Assembly (NCBI GenBank): GCA_963792075.1
Contig: CAWBUW010000002.1
Span: 682,001-746,000, forward strand
Length of the DNA stretch: 64,000 nucleotides
Direction: 5' to 3'
From: CAWBUW01 sp963792075
GTDB lineage: Bacteria > Chloroflexota > Anaerolineae > Anaerolineales > UBA4823
The position numbers and the translations under genes are program-made. Positions within the stretch are counted from its first letter, which is position 1. Each line of letters starts with the position of its first letter. The notes beneath the pieces are model-generated. The model worked only from the letters and a program-made list of their open reading frames with translations. It had not been told where the DNA came from and made no database searches. This document shows, piece by piece, positions 42,448 to 51,522 of this stretch.

Positions 42448-43623
42448 TTACTCGTGCACGTGGACAACCATACCTATGGAGGCCCAATCGAAGATCCAAC
42501 CGGCATCTTCGATTCTGAGGTTGACGCATCCATGGCTCATGGGGGTGCCGAAGTTGTTGTGCCAATAAGTCCCATGTAAACCGTATCCCTGGTAGAAATA
42601 CATCACATAAGGCACATCGGGCAGGTAGTAGCCCGGACCGGCCATATCGGCATAGCGATACATCACGTAGATTGAATACGTGCCGGTGACGGTGGGATGC
42701 AAATAGGTGCCGGTAGAGACGAGGAACTCATTGACCTGGTAGTAACCTTCATAAGCATAAACCATTTGCTCAGAAAGGTCTACATCGACCCAGTGGTCGC
42801 CCGCTTCAACTCCCTCCGGAAGCTCGTCAATGTCTCGATCCGCAGGCGGCTCTGGTGTGGGCGGTAAGGGGGTCTCGGTGGGGACCAGAGTTTCGGTCGG
42901 GGTTGGGGTGGGCGTCTCAGTGGGGGTGGGTGTAGGCGTGTAAGTCGGCGTAGCGGTAGGAGTACTGGTCGGCGTGGCGCTGGGGACAATGGTCGGCGCC
43001 AGCCAAGGCGGAAGGGCGAGGGCCACTTCGTTATCTGACTGTCCGGAAAGGAAGCCTAAAGGATTTGTGTGACTGAGCTGCGGATAAATGGACCAAACCA
43101 GTATCACCAGGCAAACAAGCAGAACAGCGAGCACGCTGGGCTGTACAATCCGATGTTTCAGGGTGCCCAAGCGGGACAGGATGCGTATAGGCTGCGTTTC
43201 AGCCTGGGATATCAGAATAGGCTGCGAGTATACTGGCTGGGTCGCTGCCAGCGCAGGGTTTGGCTGGGTGGCTGCCAGCACGGGATTTGGTTGGGTGGCC
43301 GCCAGCACAGGGTTTGGCTGGGTGGCTTTGATAGAGGCCAGAGCATCCGGCGGCAAAGGCTGCTTCCGCTGGCGTTCTACTGCCCAGTGAATTCCCTGGC
43401 GAGCCCTTTGGCTGGCAGGATTAATTTCCAGGGCTTTCCGCAAATAGCCGAGGCTGGCTTGTGGGTTCGCAGAGGCTGCTAACCACAACCAGGGTTCTTC
43501 CCAGTCAGGAGCCAGATGCGCTGCCTGTTGTGCCAGGCGGCGTGTTGTGCGGATATCTCCTTTACTGAAGGCGTGACGGGCTGATTGGACTGCTTGCCGG
43601 GCTTCTGCCGGAATATCTTTCAT
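42448..43623 (-). CDS. Membrane-anchored L,D-transpeptidase with TPR-like head
   Basis: A 391-residue protein: cytoplasmic TPR-like N-terminus (~1-90, e.g. DIRTTRRLAQQAAHLAPDWE), three tandem ATQPNPVLA repeats, a transmembrane helix (~LAVLLVCLVILVWSIY), a Thr/Pro stalk (PTATPTYTPTPTPTETPTPT), then a YkuD domain with MSHGCVNL near residue 365 and LHGTYWHNNFG. It shares the active site but not the export route with its neighbour. Start codon overlaps the amidase stop (ATGA). Confidence 0.87.
   Translation of the reverse strand: MKDIPAEARQAVQSARHAFSKGDIRTTRRLAQQAAHLAPDWEEPWLWLAASANPQASLGYLRKALEINPASQRARQGIHWAVERQRKQPLPPDALASIKATQPNPVLAATQPNPVLAATQPNPALAATQPVYSQPILISQAETQPIRILSRLGTLKHRIVQPSVLAVLLVCLVILVWSIYPQLSHTNPLGFLSGQSDNEVALALPPWLAPTIVPSATPTSTPTATPTYTPTPTPTETPTPTPTETLVPTETPLPPTPEPPADRDIDELPEGVEAGDHWVDVDLSEQMVYAYEGYYQVNEFLVSTGTYLHPTVTGTYSIYVMYRYADMAGPGYYLPDVPYVMYFYQGYGLHGTYWHNNFGTPMSHGCVNLRIEDAGWIFDWASIGMVVHVHE
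43241..43321. repeat. 27-bp x 3 tandem repeat in transpeptidase gene
   Basis: Three direct 27-bp units encoding ATQPNPVLA, ATQPNPVLA and ATQPNPALA on the minus strand. They form part of the linker before the transmembrane helix and could vary in number between strains. Confidence 0.75.
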
Positions 43624-44411
43624 GGTTGCGTTGGCTGGTTGACACTCTCGTTACGCACGTAGCACAGGATCCCATCCGAAATGCCGCGGGCAATCGAATC
43701 CTGGTGCTGGGTGAGTTTTTCGTAATCGAGGTTCATAAAACCGATCTCGATAATGGCTGCAGGTGTGTTGGGATTGATTTCATCAAAAGCGTGATACTGA
43801 GTCATGTCTTTGGTCACACTTCCGGAGTGGAAATTCATCCCGGTAGCCTCGCTGTAGCGCTCACGCAGACAATTTGTCAGGCGTGCAGTGGTTTCTGGAT
43901 AGGTAGTGTACATGGCTGGAGCAACTTTAAAGCCGGTGGCCTGGTCGTTGATATAGTCACAGGAATCAGAGTGGATCGAAACCAATGCCAGGGCCTGGTA
44001 GCCGTTCAGCAGCGGATCGAATTCAGAGAGCAGATCAACCTCCAGCCCTTCGATAATGAGATTATCGCGCACACGATTGGCTACATCCAAATTGATATCT
44101 ACCTCACGGATACCGCCAAGTACATCCGGGCATACCGCGCCGGGATCGTTGCCGGAGTGCCCGGCCACAAGCCCAATGTGCGGCATAGAGCGTGGGGTGG
44201 CGGTGGGGTAGGACGGGAGCGGTGTAGCTTGAGGACCCAGCGCGGTAATGAAGCGTTCGGCCAGACTGCTGGGCAGTAATCCAGGTTCCGTCCAGGCGGT
44301 GAAAAGGGTGGCGACGATTACACCGACCACGAGCACCCATCGCACCTGTCGGAACAGGTTGACGGTTGGACGTGGTTGATCAGATTGGGGTGTGGGTTGA
44401 TTCGGTTCCAT
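43620..44411 (-). CDS. N-acetylmuramoyl-L-alanine amidase (Amidase_3)
   Basis: A 263-residue peptidoglycan amidase. N-terminal membrane anchor (VRWVLVVGVIVATLFTAWT), then the Zn-dependent domain with HIGLVAGHSGND (first His), REVDINLDVA (Glu), SIHSDSCDY (His) and AAIIEIGFMN (catalytic Glu). First gene of the envelope operon with the two L,D-transpeptidases; amidase and transpeptidases together point to wall remodelling. Confidence 0.87.
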   Translation of the reverse strand: MEPNQPTPQSDQPRPTVNLFRQVRWVLVVGVIVATLFTAWTEPGLLPSSLAERFITALGPQATPLPSYPTATPRSMPHIGLVAGHSGNDPGAVCPDVLGGIREVDINLDVANRVRDNLIIEGLEVDLLSEFDPLLNGYQALALVSIHSDSCDYINDQATGFKVAPAMYTTYPETTARLTNCLRERYSEATGMNFHSGSVTKDMTQYHAFDEINPNTPAAIIEIGFMNLDYEKLTQHQDSIARGISDGILCYVRNESVNQPTQP

Positions 44412-44461
44412 TGCGCTTGATACTACATGATTTTAATCGGATTGGCAAGAGTATAGAAGTT

Positions 44462-44508
44462 ATTTGGGGTATACGTGGGCAGCTTTGCTGCCCACGTATA
44501 CCCCAAAT
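44462..44508. repeat. 22-bp perfect hairpin in a divergent intergenic region
   Basis: Arms 44462-44483 and 44487-44508 pair exactly around TTT (apex GCTTTGC). It lies between the divergent amidase and AMMECR1 genes, so it does not terminate either. Confidence 0.75.
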
Positions 44509-44547
44509 TCCTCTTTATTCCTCTTGACGTTCACCACGAGAAATTAT

Positions 44548-45150
44548 ATGATGAATAAAAGTGAGGATGCAAGGCGTATGCCAACTGGAACACTTTCTTC
44601 AGAACAACGTGAGACACTGCTGCACCTGGCGCGCCAGGCCTTAACCGCAGCAGTGCGCGGTGAGCCACTGCCCCAATTGCCGATTGCTGACCTGCCTGCG
44701 GAATTTCAGGCCCAGGGTGCTGCGTTTGTTACGCTGACCCGGAGGGGGGAGCTGCGCGGCTGTATCGGTGCGCTGGAGCCCTACCAGCCTCTGGTCGAGG
44801 ATGTGTGCGAGCATGCTGTAGCAGCCGGATTGCAGGACTTCCGTTTTCCGCCTGTTCAACTGGATGAGTTAGGTGAAATTGAGATCGAAATTTCTTGCCT
44901 GACCGAGCCAGTTCCGCTCGACTATGTCGACGCGCAGGATTTGCTGCATAAGCTGCGCCCAGGTGTGGACGGGGTGGTGCTGCGAGATGGCTGGAAGCGA
45001 GCTACTTTTCTGCCCCAGGTGTGGGAGAAACTGCCTGATCCGATGGAATTCCTGGGCCACCTGTGCTACAAGATGGGCGCTGCTCCCGATGCATGGCGAC
45101 GGAAGAAACTGGAGGTCTTGACCTACCAGGTGGAAGAATTCCACGAGTAA
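44548..45150 (+). CDS. AMMECR1 family protein
   Basis: A 200-residue protein of the AMMECR1 family, with the hallmark ELRGCIGALEP (LRGCIG) near residue 70, FPPVQLDELGEIEIEIS in the middle and GVVLRDGWKRATFLPQVW. The molecular function is not established; bacterial relatives accompany Memo or radical-SAM genes, but none is present here. ATG at 44548 is followed by a second ATG. Confidence 0.88.
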   Translation: MMNKSEDARRMPTGTLSSEQRETLLHLARQALTAAVRGEPLPQLPIADLPAEFQAQGAAFVTLTRRGELRGCIGALEPYQPLVEDVCEHAVAAGLQDFRFPPVQLDELGEIEIEISCLTEPVPLDYVDAQDLLHKLRPGVDGVVLRDGWKRATFLPQVWEKLPDPMEFLGHLCYKMGAAPDAWRRKKLEVLTYQVEEFHE

Positions 45151-45162
45151 ATTGTAACTTGA

Positions 45163-45277
45163 GGCTGTCCAAAAAGACGAAAACAAGGAGAAAATATACG
45201 TACCTATGGGGGTGGTGCGAAGCACCACCCCCATAGGTACGTATAAATTTTCTTCCTTTGTTTCTTTTTGGACAGCC
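45163..45277. repeat. 115-bp palindromic element, copy 1
   Basis: Begins GGCTGTCCAAAAAG and ends with its inverse CTTTTTGGACAGCC. The arms are nearly perfect reverse complements around a central GAA (apex GCGAAGC at 45217-45223). It sits between convergent genes, so it could also terminate both transcripts. Compare the copy at 55004-55118. Confidence 0.85.
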
Positions 45278-45293
45278 CGATGATACAGTAAAT

Positions 45294-46298
45294 TCATTCA
45301 GGGATGTCGAATTTCTTAAAGTCTTCCCAAAAGGCGAAAAGGTTGCCAATCGATTCACCCGCCTGGTTGCAGTAAATAACGTCGGCGAGCAAAGGTGCAA
45401 TCGGGAGAACCGTAACCCTTTTTTCTTTGCGGTTTTCGGGTTGAGGGACGGTATCGGTAGTGACCAATTCTCGGATTTCCGGGATGGCAAAAATGCGTTC
45501 AATGGCGTTGCGCACGAAAACGCCATGTGTGCAGCAGACAATGATCTCTTTGATTCCCCCCTCCACCAGCATTTTGCTGACTTCGACAATCGAACCACCG
45601 GTAGCGATTTCATCATCGTACAGAATTGCACACCTGAAACCCTCCACCTGTTTCTTGATCAGAGGACTGACCTGTACGGACGTATCGGTGAGGCGCGTCT
45701 TTTCGGCAGAAATGGATGGTAAGCTTAAAACTGCTGCCAGGCGCGCCGCAGAGCCTGCGCGCCCATAATCGGGGGCAACTACAATGGTATGCTGGGGGTC
45801 GTTGTCACGTTTTTTAAGGTGGCAGGCGAACAAGCTGCGCGCTGTCAGCGGATCGGTCGGCACGGAGAAAAAGCCGTGCACCTGTGGGGAGTGCAAGGTC
45901 ACCGTGATCACGTGCGTGGCGCCAGCGGTTTGGAGCAGGTCAGCGATCAACCGGGCTGAGATGGAGATGCGTGGCGCATTTTTCTTATCAGAACGTGCGT
46001 AAGAGAAATAAGGAATCACCGCAACCACTTCTTTTGCGGCGGCGCTGCGGGCAGCATTCAACATCATAAACAGTTCGACAAGGTGGTCACTGACCGGGGG
46101 AATGAGCGACTGGACAATAAAGACAGACCGGCCACGCACGGTATCGCCAAGCTGGACGTACATATTATCATTGCTGAACTTGTCGAAAGAGGAGGGCGAT
46201 AGTTGTAATCCCAGGTTAGTGGCAATGTCTTCAGCCAGGCGCGGGTGTGAGCGCCCGCTGAATACCCGTACCTCTCGCGCATTGAGAGTATGAGGCAT
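45294..46298 (-). CDS. prs: Ribose-phosphate pyrophosphokinase
   Basis: A 334-residue PRPP synthetase, supplying PRPP for nucleotide and other synthesis. Segments: REVRVFSGRSHPRLAEDIA at the start, QSLIPPVSDHLVELFMM, YFSYARSDKKNAPRISIS (flexible loop), and the PRPP-binding LYDDEIATGGSIVEV. The start is taken at 46298, preceded by AGGAGGAGG; the longer frame (46343) has no support. Confidence 0.9.
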   Translation of the reverse strand: MPHTLNAREVRVFSGRSHPRLAEDIATNLGLQLSPSSFDKFSNDNMYVQLGDTVRGRSVFIVQSLIPPVSDHLVELFMMLNAARSAAAKEVVAVIPYFSYARSDKKNAPRISISARLIADLLQTAGATHVITVTLHSPQVHGFFSVPTDPLTARSLFACHLKKRDNDPQHTIVVAPDYGRAGSAARLAAVLSLPSISAEKTRLTDTSVQVSPLIKKQVEGFRCAILYDDEIATGGSIVEVSKMLVEGGIKEIIVCCTHGVFVRNAIERIFAIPEIRELVTTDTVPQPENRKEKRVTVLPIAPLLADVIYCNQAGESIGNLFAFWEDFKKFDIPE

Positions 46299-46390
46299 AA
46301 GACCTCCTCCTGCTAAAATTGACTGCCGCGGGGCTTCATCCATGGTTTGACCTGAACGAAGGGCTAAAAGAGTCCCATGCTTGGGACTGG

Positions 46391-46657
46391 TTAAAGGTGT
46401 TCATATTGGGCTACATTTAAAATAAACAATGTAGCATGGCGTCCACCAGGCTCAACGGGGGACTGACAGTTAGCCCGGATGATGGCGATGGCGGGTTCCA
46501 CTTTCTCATCTTCGACGCCGATCAGCAGGGTTGTGTTGCCGTGGTGCAGCCAGCCCCCTGTAGAGGCGATGCGGGTAACCCGAAAATCCTGGGAGAGTAA
46601 ACCCTGAGAGACTTTTTCGTTATCTTCGTCGCGCAAGATGGCTAGGATCATTTTCAT
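46391..46657 (-). CDS. DarA/YaaQ-like cyclic-di-AMP-binding protein, copy 1
   Basis: An 88-residue PII-like protein of the DarA (DUF970) family. It shows FRVTRIASTGGWLHHGNTTL, matching the family's ligand-loop region (TxxxSTGGFLxxGNTTLLIG). The family binds c-di-AMP; the output is unknown. Adjacent to a second, longer member 2 bases away, on the same strand. Confidence 0.85.
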   Translation of the reverse strand: MKMILAILRDEDNEKVSQGLLSQDFRVTRIASTGGWLHHGNTTLLIGVEDEKVEPAIAIIRANCQSPVEPGGRHATLFILNVAQYEHL

Positions 46658-46659
46658 GG

Positions 46660-46998
46660 CTAGATCTCCTCGTATCTATCAATGTCAAACATGAATACAA
46701 TCGCGCCCCCTACGGAGATTGGGGTAGGGGCAGGGAGCGCCATGGGGGTGCCCTCAAGGGGCATCGTCATGTACTCGATCCGGGTGCGGCAGCTTTTTCG
46801 CAGCACATCGAGAGCAGCCTCTTCCATCGGGGCGGGTAAGCCAATTAACAGCGTGGTGTTGCGCCGGCCCAGAAAGCCACCTGTGCTGGGCAAATGAGTG
46901 GCCTTGAGTTTCTGTTTCTTGAAAGCGCGGACTGCGCTCTCTACATCCTGTTCTTGGACCACCGCTACCATCAAGCGGGTGATGGGTTGTGAGTTCAT
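46660..46998 (-). CDS. DarA/YaaQ-like cyclic-di-AMP-binding protein, copy 2
   Basis: A 112-residue paralogue of its downstream neighbour, with LPSTGGFLGRRNTTLLIG and a longer loop (PLEGTPMALPAPTPISVGG) before the C-terminal VFMFDIDRYEEI. It sits before copy 1 with a 2-base gap, so the two are made together and may form hetero-oligomers. The extended loop resembles the DarA loop that closes over the ligand. Confidence 0.82.
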   Translation of the reverse strand: MNSQPITRLMVAVVQEQDVESAVRAFKKQKLKATHLPSTGGFLGRRNTTLLIGLPAPMEEAALDVLRKSCRTRIEYMTMPLEGTPMALPAPTPISVGGAIVFMFDIDRYEEI

Positions 46999-47016
46999 TA
47001 TTTCTTCTCCAGACTT

Positions 47017-49431
47017 CTAGCCGGTAGGCCGAGACTGTTTGACTGCACCGGAACGATCCATGCTCACAAGGTAGTTCCCTGGTTCACTCAGTGTTGTGGT
47101 TTGTCCATCGGGGAAGATGACGGTCGTTTTATCTTTCTGGCATAGAATCGTTGTTCCCCGGTATTTTACCGTAACTGGCCAAGGAAATGGGTTAAATCCA
47201 TGTAAAAAAACCTGGTAGGGTTGTGTGATTTGCAATCCCAGGACTTTTAAGAACAGACCCAAGGGAGCTAACCCATTGAGGGCATTGCGCTCTCCTAAGC
47301 CCGAACCACTTTCGGCATTGTAGGTGAAGCGAAATGCACCGTCTCGGGCAAGGGTCTGCGCAGTGAGGTGCATCAGCCGGGTGACCAGTTCTACTGCTTC
47401 AGCGCGGAATCCGTAAGTGAGCAGGCCTTCTGCTAGGAACACATTCAGGGGGAGGTTCACCGCCTGGGTGGTATCATCTTCCTTGCCAGAGGGGGCAGCC
47501 ACCGTGCATAAACCATAAGGCAGCCAGAAAAGTTTCGGGTTTGTGATTGTGTTTTGTACCAGGGAAGCAGCATGTTCGGGAGAGGCGATCCCTGCCCACA
47601 AGGGAATCAGAAGCGAGATATCCAGGGTAGTGAAGTCAATGTTCTGGATCTCCAGCGAGTCGTCTGGTTCCAGCCCTTGGACTTCCAGGTGATCCAGGGA
47701 GGTGTAACTGCGCTGGCTGCCAGCCAGGGCACTGCCCTGGCGCCAGCGGAAAGATTCAGGGGGGATCGGTTCGACCTGATGCCCGCCACCTGCCCCGCTG
47801 CCATGTAAATAGACCTGCACGCGGCGCGCGGTGCCATCTGCACTGAAGACGCGCAACAACAACCGTACAGGTTGGTTGAAATTCACCGGGAGTTCAGGCA
47901 AATCTGGCCAATGGATGTTGAATTGAGCTTCTGGGCCAGGGCTGGCGTGCGTGTCGCGATCCCAATAATGGTAGCAAGAATCGGCGCGGCTCCAACTGGC
48001 CTCAACAGCAGCCTTCAGATTATCCGCGGCGGGTTGCAATGCATCGGTAATATCGGTGCGCAACAGCAGGCGGGCGATTTGCTGCAAAGTGGTACATTCA
48101 CGGTACAGGTAAGCGCACAGGTCTGGGCTTTCTACACTGGCAGGGTCAACCCCTGGTGTTGCATCATGCCAGTGGGCGAAGAATGGGTGATCCTCCACTC
48201 CCGTTTGTGTGGCGTGTGTCCATTCAGGAATGCCGTCGTTGTCCCGGTCGCGTTGAGGGGCGAACCAGGAGCGGAAGAAATCGTACAGCGGGTCTAATAC
48301 CTGTTTCAGAAAATCCAGGTCAGCAGTATGCTGGTAAACTACCCAGGCCAGGCTGGCCAGTAAAGGAGTGGCGTTCAGTTGACTTCGCTGGCCACCCAGG
48401 CCTGGTTTCCAGTCAATCGTACCGGATTCGGCTTGGACAGAGATAAAGTTGGAGAGCACCCCGCGGATCAACTGAGGAGAGGATGGGAGGAGCAGACCGG
48501 AAAGGTAAAGAGCCTCTAGCGCCGACTGACCGTTCCACAGATGGTTGTAATCGCTGCCATCACCGCGTAAGGAAAATCCCTGGTCGGGCTGGCGGGTGAT
48601 GACAAAGGATGGATGGGGCAACGCCGGCGTAGGCCCGCTAAACAGGCTGCGAGCAATATTTTGACTGACTGCCAGCGCGTGATCCCAGCTTTCTTCACCG
48701 GTGCGGATATCCAATAGACCTGCATCGAGCATCTCCAGGCGTGCCATTTCGGCCGGCCAATTACGATCCGTGACCTGGCGCGCCAGGTTGAAGGAGTCCT
48801 GGTGATTGGATAGAGTTGCGAGGGCCCAGGTGAAGGTGTGACTTTCTCCGGTGGCAAGATCAACGCTAAGCGCCAGGGAGGGGTAAGAGCCGCTGCCTGG
48901 CCTCATCCCGCCATTGATGAAAAAAACGGGAGCCAGATCCTGACTGGTACCCGCCAGCACTTGAACCGCCTCGATTTCTTGCAAGGACATGCGCTCTCCG
49001 CTAGCACCGGGCGCCAAAAGTACGACCCATTCCAGGCGCACCTGGCGGGTGAAGGCGCTGGTATTCGTCAGTGTGATCTGACCGGCGGCAGTGTGCGATT
49101 GGGGGACCCAATAGGTACTCTGGGCGCTGATTTCTGGCAGAGGTGCAAACAGGAGTTGCAAAGCACTCGGGTAAATGTGCTGCAGCCGAATGGGGGAGGC
49201 AAAAGCATCTGGATCGCTGAAGAGCTGGTCGCCTTCGCCAAAGCGAGGAAAGATACGCAAGCTGCGCGTCCGCAAGCCATAGGTGGTCTGCATGCTGATG
49301 GCTGGAGGTTCGCCGCGCCCGACGCTCAGCTCCCAGATCTGGTCGTTGCAGTAATCTACCGGTGCCAGGCGGGCATCTGCTGCCAGTGTCAGAGCGGCTG
49401 GGTCTCCGGGGCGGATAAGCCAAGTGTGCAT
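47017..49431 (-). CDS. Large (alpha/alpha)6-type glycosidase-like protein
   Basis: An 804-residue protein lacking a signal peptide. The central region (~260-460) has GDGSDYNHLWNGQSALEALY, TPLLASLAWVVYQHTADLDF and RDRDNDGIPEWTH, the pattern of six-hairpin glycosidases such as GH63/GH37/GH15. Flanking beta-rich modules lie N-terminal (~1-230) and C-terminal (~500-600). It is probably a cytoplasmic glycosidase acting on an alpha-glucan or glucosyl derivative, but no confident substrate can be named. Catalytic residues are not identified by eye. Confidence 0.65.
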   Translation of the reverse strand: MHTWLIRPGDPAALTLAADARLAPVDYCNDQIWELSVGRGEPPAISMQTTYGLRTRSLRIFPRFGEGDQLFSDPDAFASPIRLQHIYPSALQLLFAPLPEISAQSTYWVPQSHTAAGQITLTNTSAFTRQVRLEWVVLLAPGASGERMSLQEIEAVQVLAGTSQDLAPVFFINGGMRPGSGSYPSLALSVDLATGESHTFTWALATLSNHQDSFNLARQVTDRNWPAEMARLEMLDAGLLDIRTGEESWDHALAVSQNIARSLFSGPTPALPHPSFVITRQPDQGFSLRGDGSDYNHLWNGQSALEALYLSGLLLPSSPQLIRGVLSNFISVQAESGTIDWKPGLGGQRSQLNATPLLASLAWVVYQHTADLDFLKQVLDPLYDFFRSWFAPQRDRDNDGIPEWTHATQTGVEDHPFFAHWHDATPGVDPASVESPDLCAYLYRECTTLQQIARLLLRTDITDALQPAADNLKAAVEASWSRADSCYHYWDRDTHASPGPEAQFNIHWPDLPELPVNFNQPVRLLLRVFSADGTARRVQVYLHGSGAGGGHQVEPIPPESFRWRQGSALAGSQRSYTSLDHLEVQGLEPDDSLEIQNIDFTTLDISLLIPLWAGIASPEHAASLVQNTITNPKLFWLPYGLCTVAAPSGKEDDTTQAVNLPLNVFLAEGLLTYGFRAEAVELVTRLMHLTAQTLARDGAFRFTYNAESGSGLGERNALNGLAPLGLFLKVLGLQITQPYQVFLHGFNPFPWPVTVKYRGTTILCQKDKTTVIFPDGQTTTLSEPGNYLVSMDRSGAVKQSRPTG

Positions 49432-49470
49432 ACATAAATTGTACTATAGTAAATCGGTTATAATCCCCCA

Positions 49471-50658
49471 ATGACTCCCTTTCTGCAGTTCATTTTGATC
49501 CTGGCAGTCATCATCCTGGCAGCGAAAACTGCTGGGTTGTTGAGCACTCGGCTGCACCAACCGGCTGTGCTGGGGGAACTGCTGGTAGGGCTGCTGCTGG
49601 GGCCTTCGCTGGTGGACCTGATCCATTTGCCATTCGTAACGCAGGCTGATATTTTGGAAGAGACCATGACACACCTGGCGGAACTGGGCGTGCTGTTTTT
49701 GATGTTCGTAGCTGGCCTGGAACTGCACCTTTCAGAGTTCCAGCGCGTGGGGAAGATCGCGGTCCTGGTGGGGGGGATGGGGGTGATCTTCCCGCTTGGT
49801 TTGGGGGCAGGTTTGGGCGCGTTATCGGGCATGTCGGGCCCGGAAGCCACTTTCTTGGGGCTGACGATGGCCGCGACCAGTGTCAGTATTTCGGCACAGA
49901 CTTTAATGGAATTGAAAGTATTGCGCACCCGTGTTGGCTTGGGACTGCTTGGGGCAGCCGTTCTGGATGATGTGTTGGTGATTTTGCTGCTTTCCATTTT
50001 CCTGGCCTTGGGAACTGGGGGAGGCACACTGGCGTCTGTGGTATGGGTGTTTGTACGCATGCTGCTTTTCCTGGGCCTCTCAACGGCATTTGGCTTATGG
50101 GTGCTGCCCTGGATGGTACGCCGGGTCAGCCGGATGCCGATCAGCCAGGGTGTGCTTTCGTTAGCAATTGTTGTTTTGCTGCTCTATGGGGTGTCTGCGG
50201 AAGTTTTGGGCAATATGGCTGCCATCACCGGGACTTTTCTGGCCGGGTTGATGTTCGGGCGCAGCCCAGAAAAAGAGCAGGTAGAGAGCAGTATCCATCC
50301 TTTAGCCTATGGTTTCTTTGTACCGATTTTTTTCGTACATATTGGGATGTCTGTGAACCTGACTACTTTGGAAACCAGCACGGCCTGGTTTACCCTGGGG
50401 GTTATCATCCTGGCGATTGTGGGCAAGCTCGTGGGAGCCGGGTTGGGGGCATCGATGGCGGGACTCACTCGCCTGGAATCGCTCCAGTTGGGGGCTGGCA
50501 TGGTCTCGCGCGGCGAAGTGGGGTTGATCCTGGCATCCGTGGGGATTCGGGAAGGCTTGATGTCGGGTGCCTTGTTTTCATCGATCGTTGGCATGGTATT
50601 GGCAACTACCCTGGTAACCCCCCCGCTGCTGCGGATGCTTTTTAAGGTAAGAACTTGA
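49471..50658 (+). CDS. CPA2-type cation:proton antiporter
   Basis: A 395-residue membrane protein with about 12-13 hydrophobic helices, of the Kef/CPA2 family. It begins FLQFILILAVIILAAKTAGLLS and has LGELLVGLLLGPSLVDL, the family's early glycine-rich repeat. The ion-binding segment includes LLGAAVLDDVLVILLL (AxxxDD). No TrkA-N domain at the C-terminus. A PII-like gene follows 17 bases downstream, a likely regulator. Confidence 0.87.
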   Translation: MTPFLQFILILAVIILAAKTAGLLSTRLHQPAVLGELLVGLLLGPSLVDLIHLPFVTQADILEETMTHLAELGVLFLMFVAGLELHLSEFQRVGKIAVLVGGMGVIFPLGLGAGLGALSGMSGPEATFLGLTMAATSVSISAQTLMELKVLRTRVGLGLLGAAVLDDVLVILLLSIFLALGTGGGTLASVVWVFVRMLLFLGLSTAFGLWVLPWMVRRVSRMPISQGVLSLAIVVLLLYGVSAEVLGNMAAITGTFLAGLMFGRSPEKEQVESSIHPLAYGFFVPIFFVHIGMSVNLTTLETSTAWFTLGVIILAIVGKLVGAGLGASMAGLTRLESLQLGAGMVSRGEVGLILASVGIREGLMSGALFSSIVGMVLATTLVTPPLLRMLFKVRT

Positions 50659-50675
50659 AAAAGGGAGGCGAATGC

Positions 50676-51032
50676 ATGTTTCTGGTGTTATTTGTTCTGA
50701 ATGACCCGGATCGGTTGGAGCCCCTGTTAGATGCCTGGGAGGGGGTGGGGGTGGGTGGTGTAACCATCCTGCACTCGAGCGGGCTTGGACGGATACGCAA
50801 AAACTTGTTCCGCGATGATTTGCCTTTGGTCCCCAGCCTGGGAGATTTGCTGGAACACGATGAGATTTTACACCGCACGTTGTTTAGTGTGGTCAACGAT
50901 ATGACCGTGGTGGACCAATTGGTAACAGTGACGCAGCAAGTTGTGGGTGACCTCTCGGCTCCGGAGACGGGTTTGCTGGTGGTTCTACCCGTTGCCCAGG
51001 TGTATGGGCTGAACAAGAGACCTCATAAATAA
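50676..51032 (+). CDS. PII-like small protein
   Basis: A 118-residue protein that looks like the PII superfamily fold: FLVLFVLNDPDRLEPLLDAW (strand-helix), GVGVGGVTILHSSGLGR (T-loop-like region) and LLVVLPVAQVYGL at the end. It follows the antiporter gene directly and shares its transcript. PII-like proteins often bind nucleotides and gate transporters, so a regulator of the antiporter is the best guess. The ATG at 50676 follows GGGAGG. Confidence 0.7.
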   Translation: MFLVLFVLNDPDRLEPLLDAWEGVGVGGVTILHSSGLGRIRKNLFRDDLPLVPSLGDLLEHDEILHRTLFSVVNDMTVVDQLVTVTQQVVGDLSAPETGLLVVLPVAQVYGLNKRPHK

Positions 51033-51048
51033 TATAGGAGAAGAAACG

Positions 51049-51522
51049 ATGAGCACAACAGCATTTCAACGCGGACTGTATTTTGAAGGTTTTCAGGTTG
51101 GCAAGGAAATAACCTCGGTCAGCCGCACGGTGACCGAAAGCGATATTGTCAATTTTGCCGGCGTATCGGGTGATTTTACCCAAATCCACACCGATGCAGA
51201 GTTCAGCCGTACCACGCCTTTTGGCCAACGGGTGGCGCACGGCCTGCTGGTGATGTCGATCGCTTCTGGCCTGGCCATGCGGACGGGAGTGTTGGAAGGC
51301 ACGGTCCTGGCTTTCCGGGAAATCAATGAATGGAAGTTCTCGCGACCAGTGTTTATCGGGGATACGGTCTATGTGGTGATGACTGTGACTGAGACCAAGG
51401 CGGTGGCCCGGTTGGGTGGAGGCAGTGTGATCCTTGCGCTGGAGGTGAGGAATCAGCGCGGCGAAATCGTCATGAAAGGCACCTGGACAGTCCTGGTAGC
51501 CAGCAAACCTGCAGGAGTATGA
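51049..51522 (+). CDS. MaoC-family (R)-hydratase
   Basis: A 157-residue hot-dog-fold enzyme. The catalytic signature is FAGVSGDFTQIHTDAEFSRT (Asp/His pair) near residue 40 with RVAHGLLVMS after it. It hydrates enoyl-CoA or a related acyl-thioester. Its stop overlaps the PBP start (ATGA), so it is expressed with the penicillin-binding protein, an odd pairing. Confidence 0.88.
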   Translation: MSTTAFQRGLYFEGFQVGKEITSVSRTVTESDIVNFAGVSGDFTQIHTDAEFSRTTPFGQRVAHGLLVMSIASGLAMRTGVLEGTVLAFREINEWKFSRPVFIGDTVYVVMTVTETKAVARLGGGSVILALEVRNQRGEIVMKGTWTVLVASKPAGV

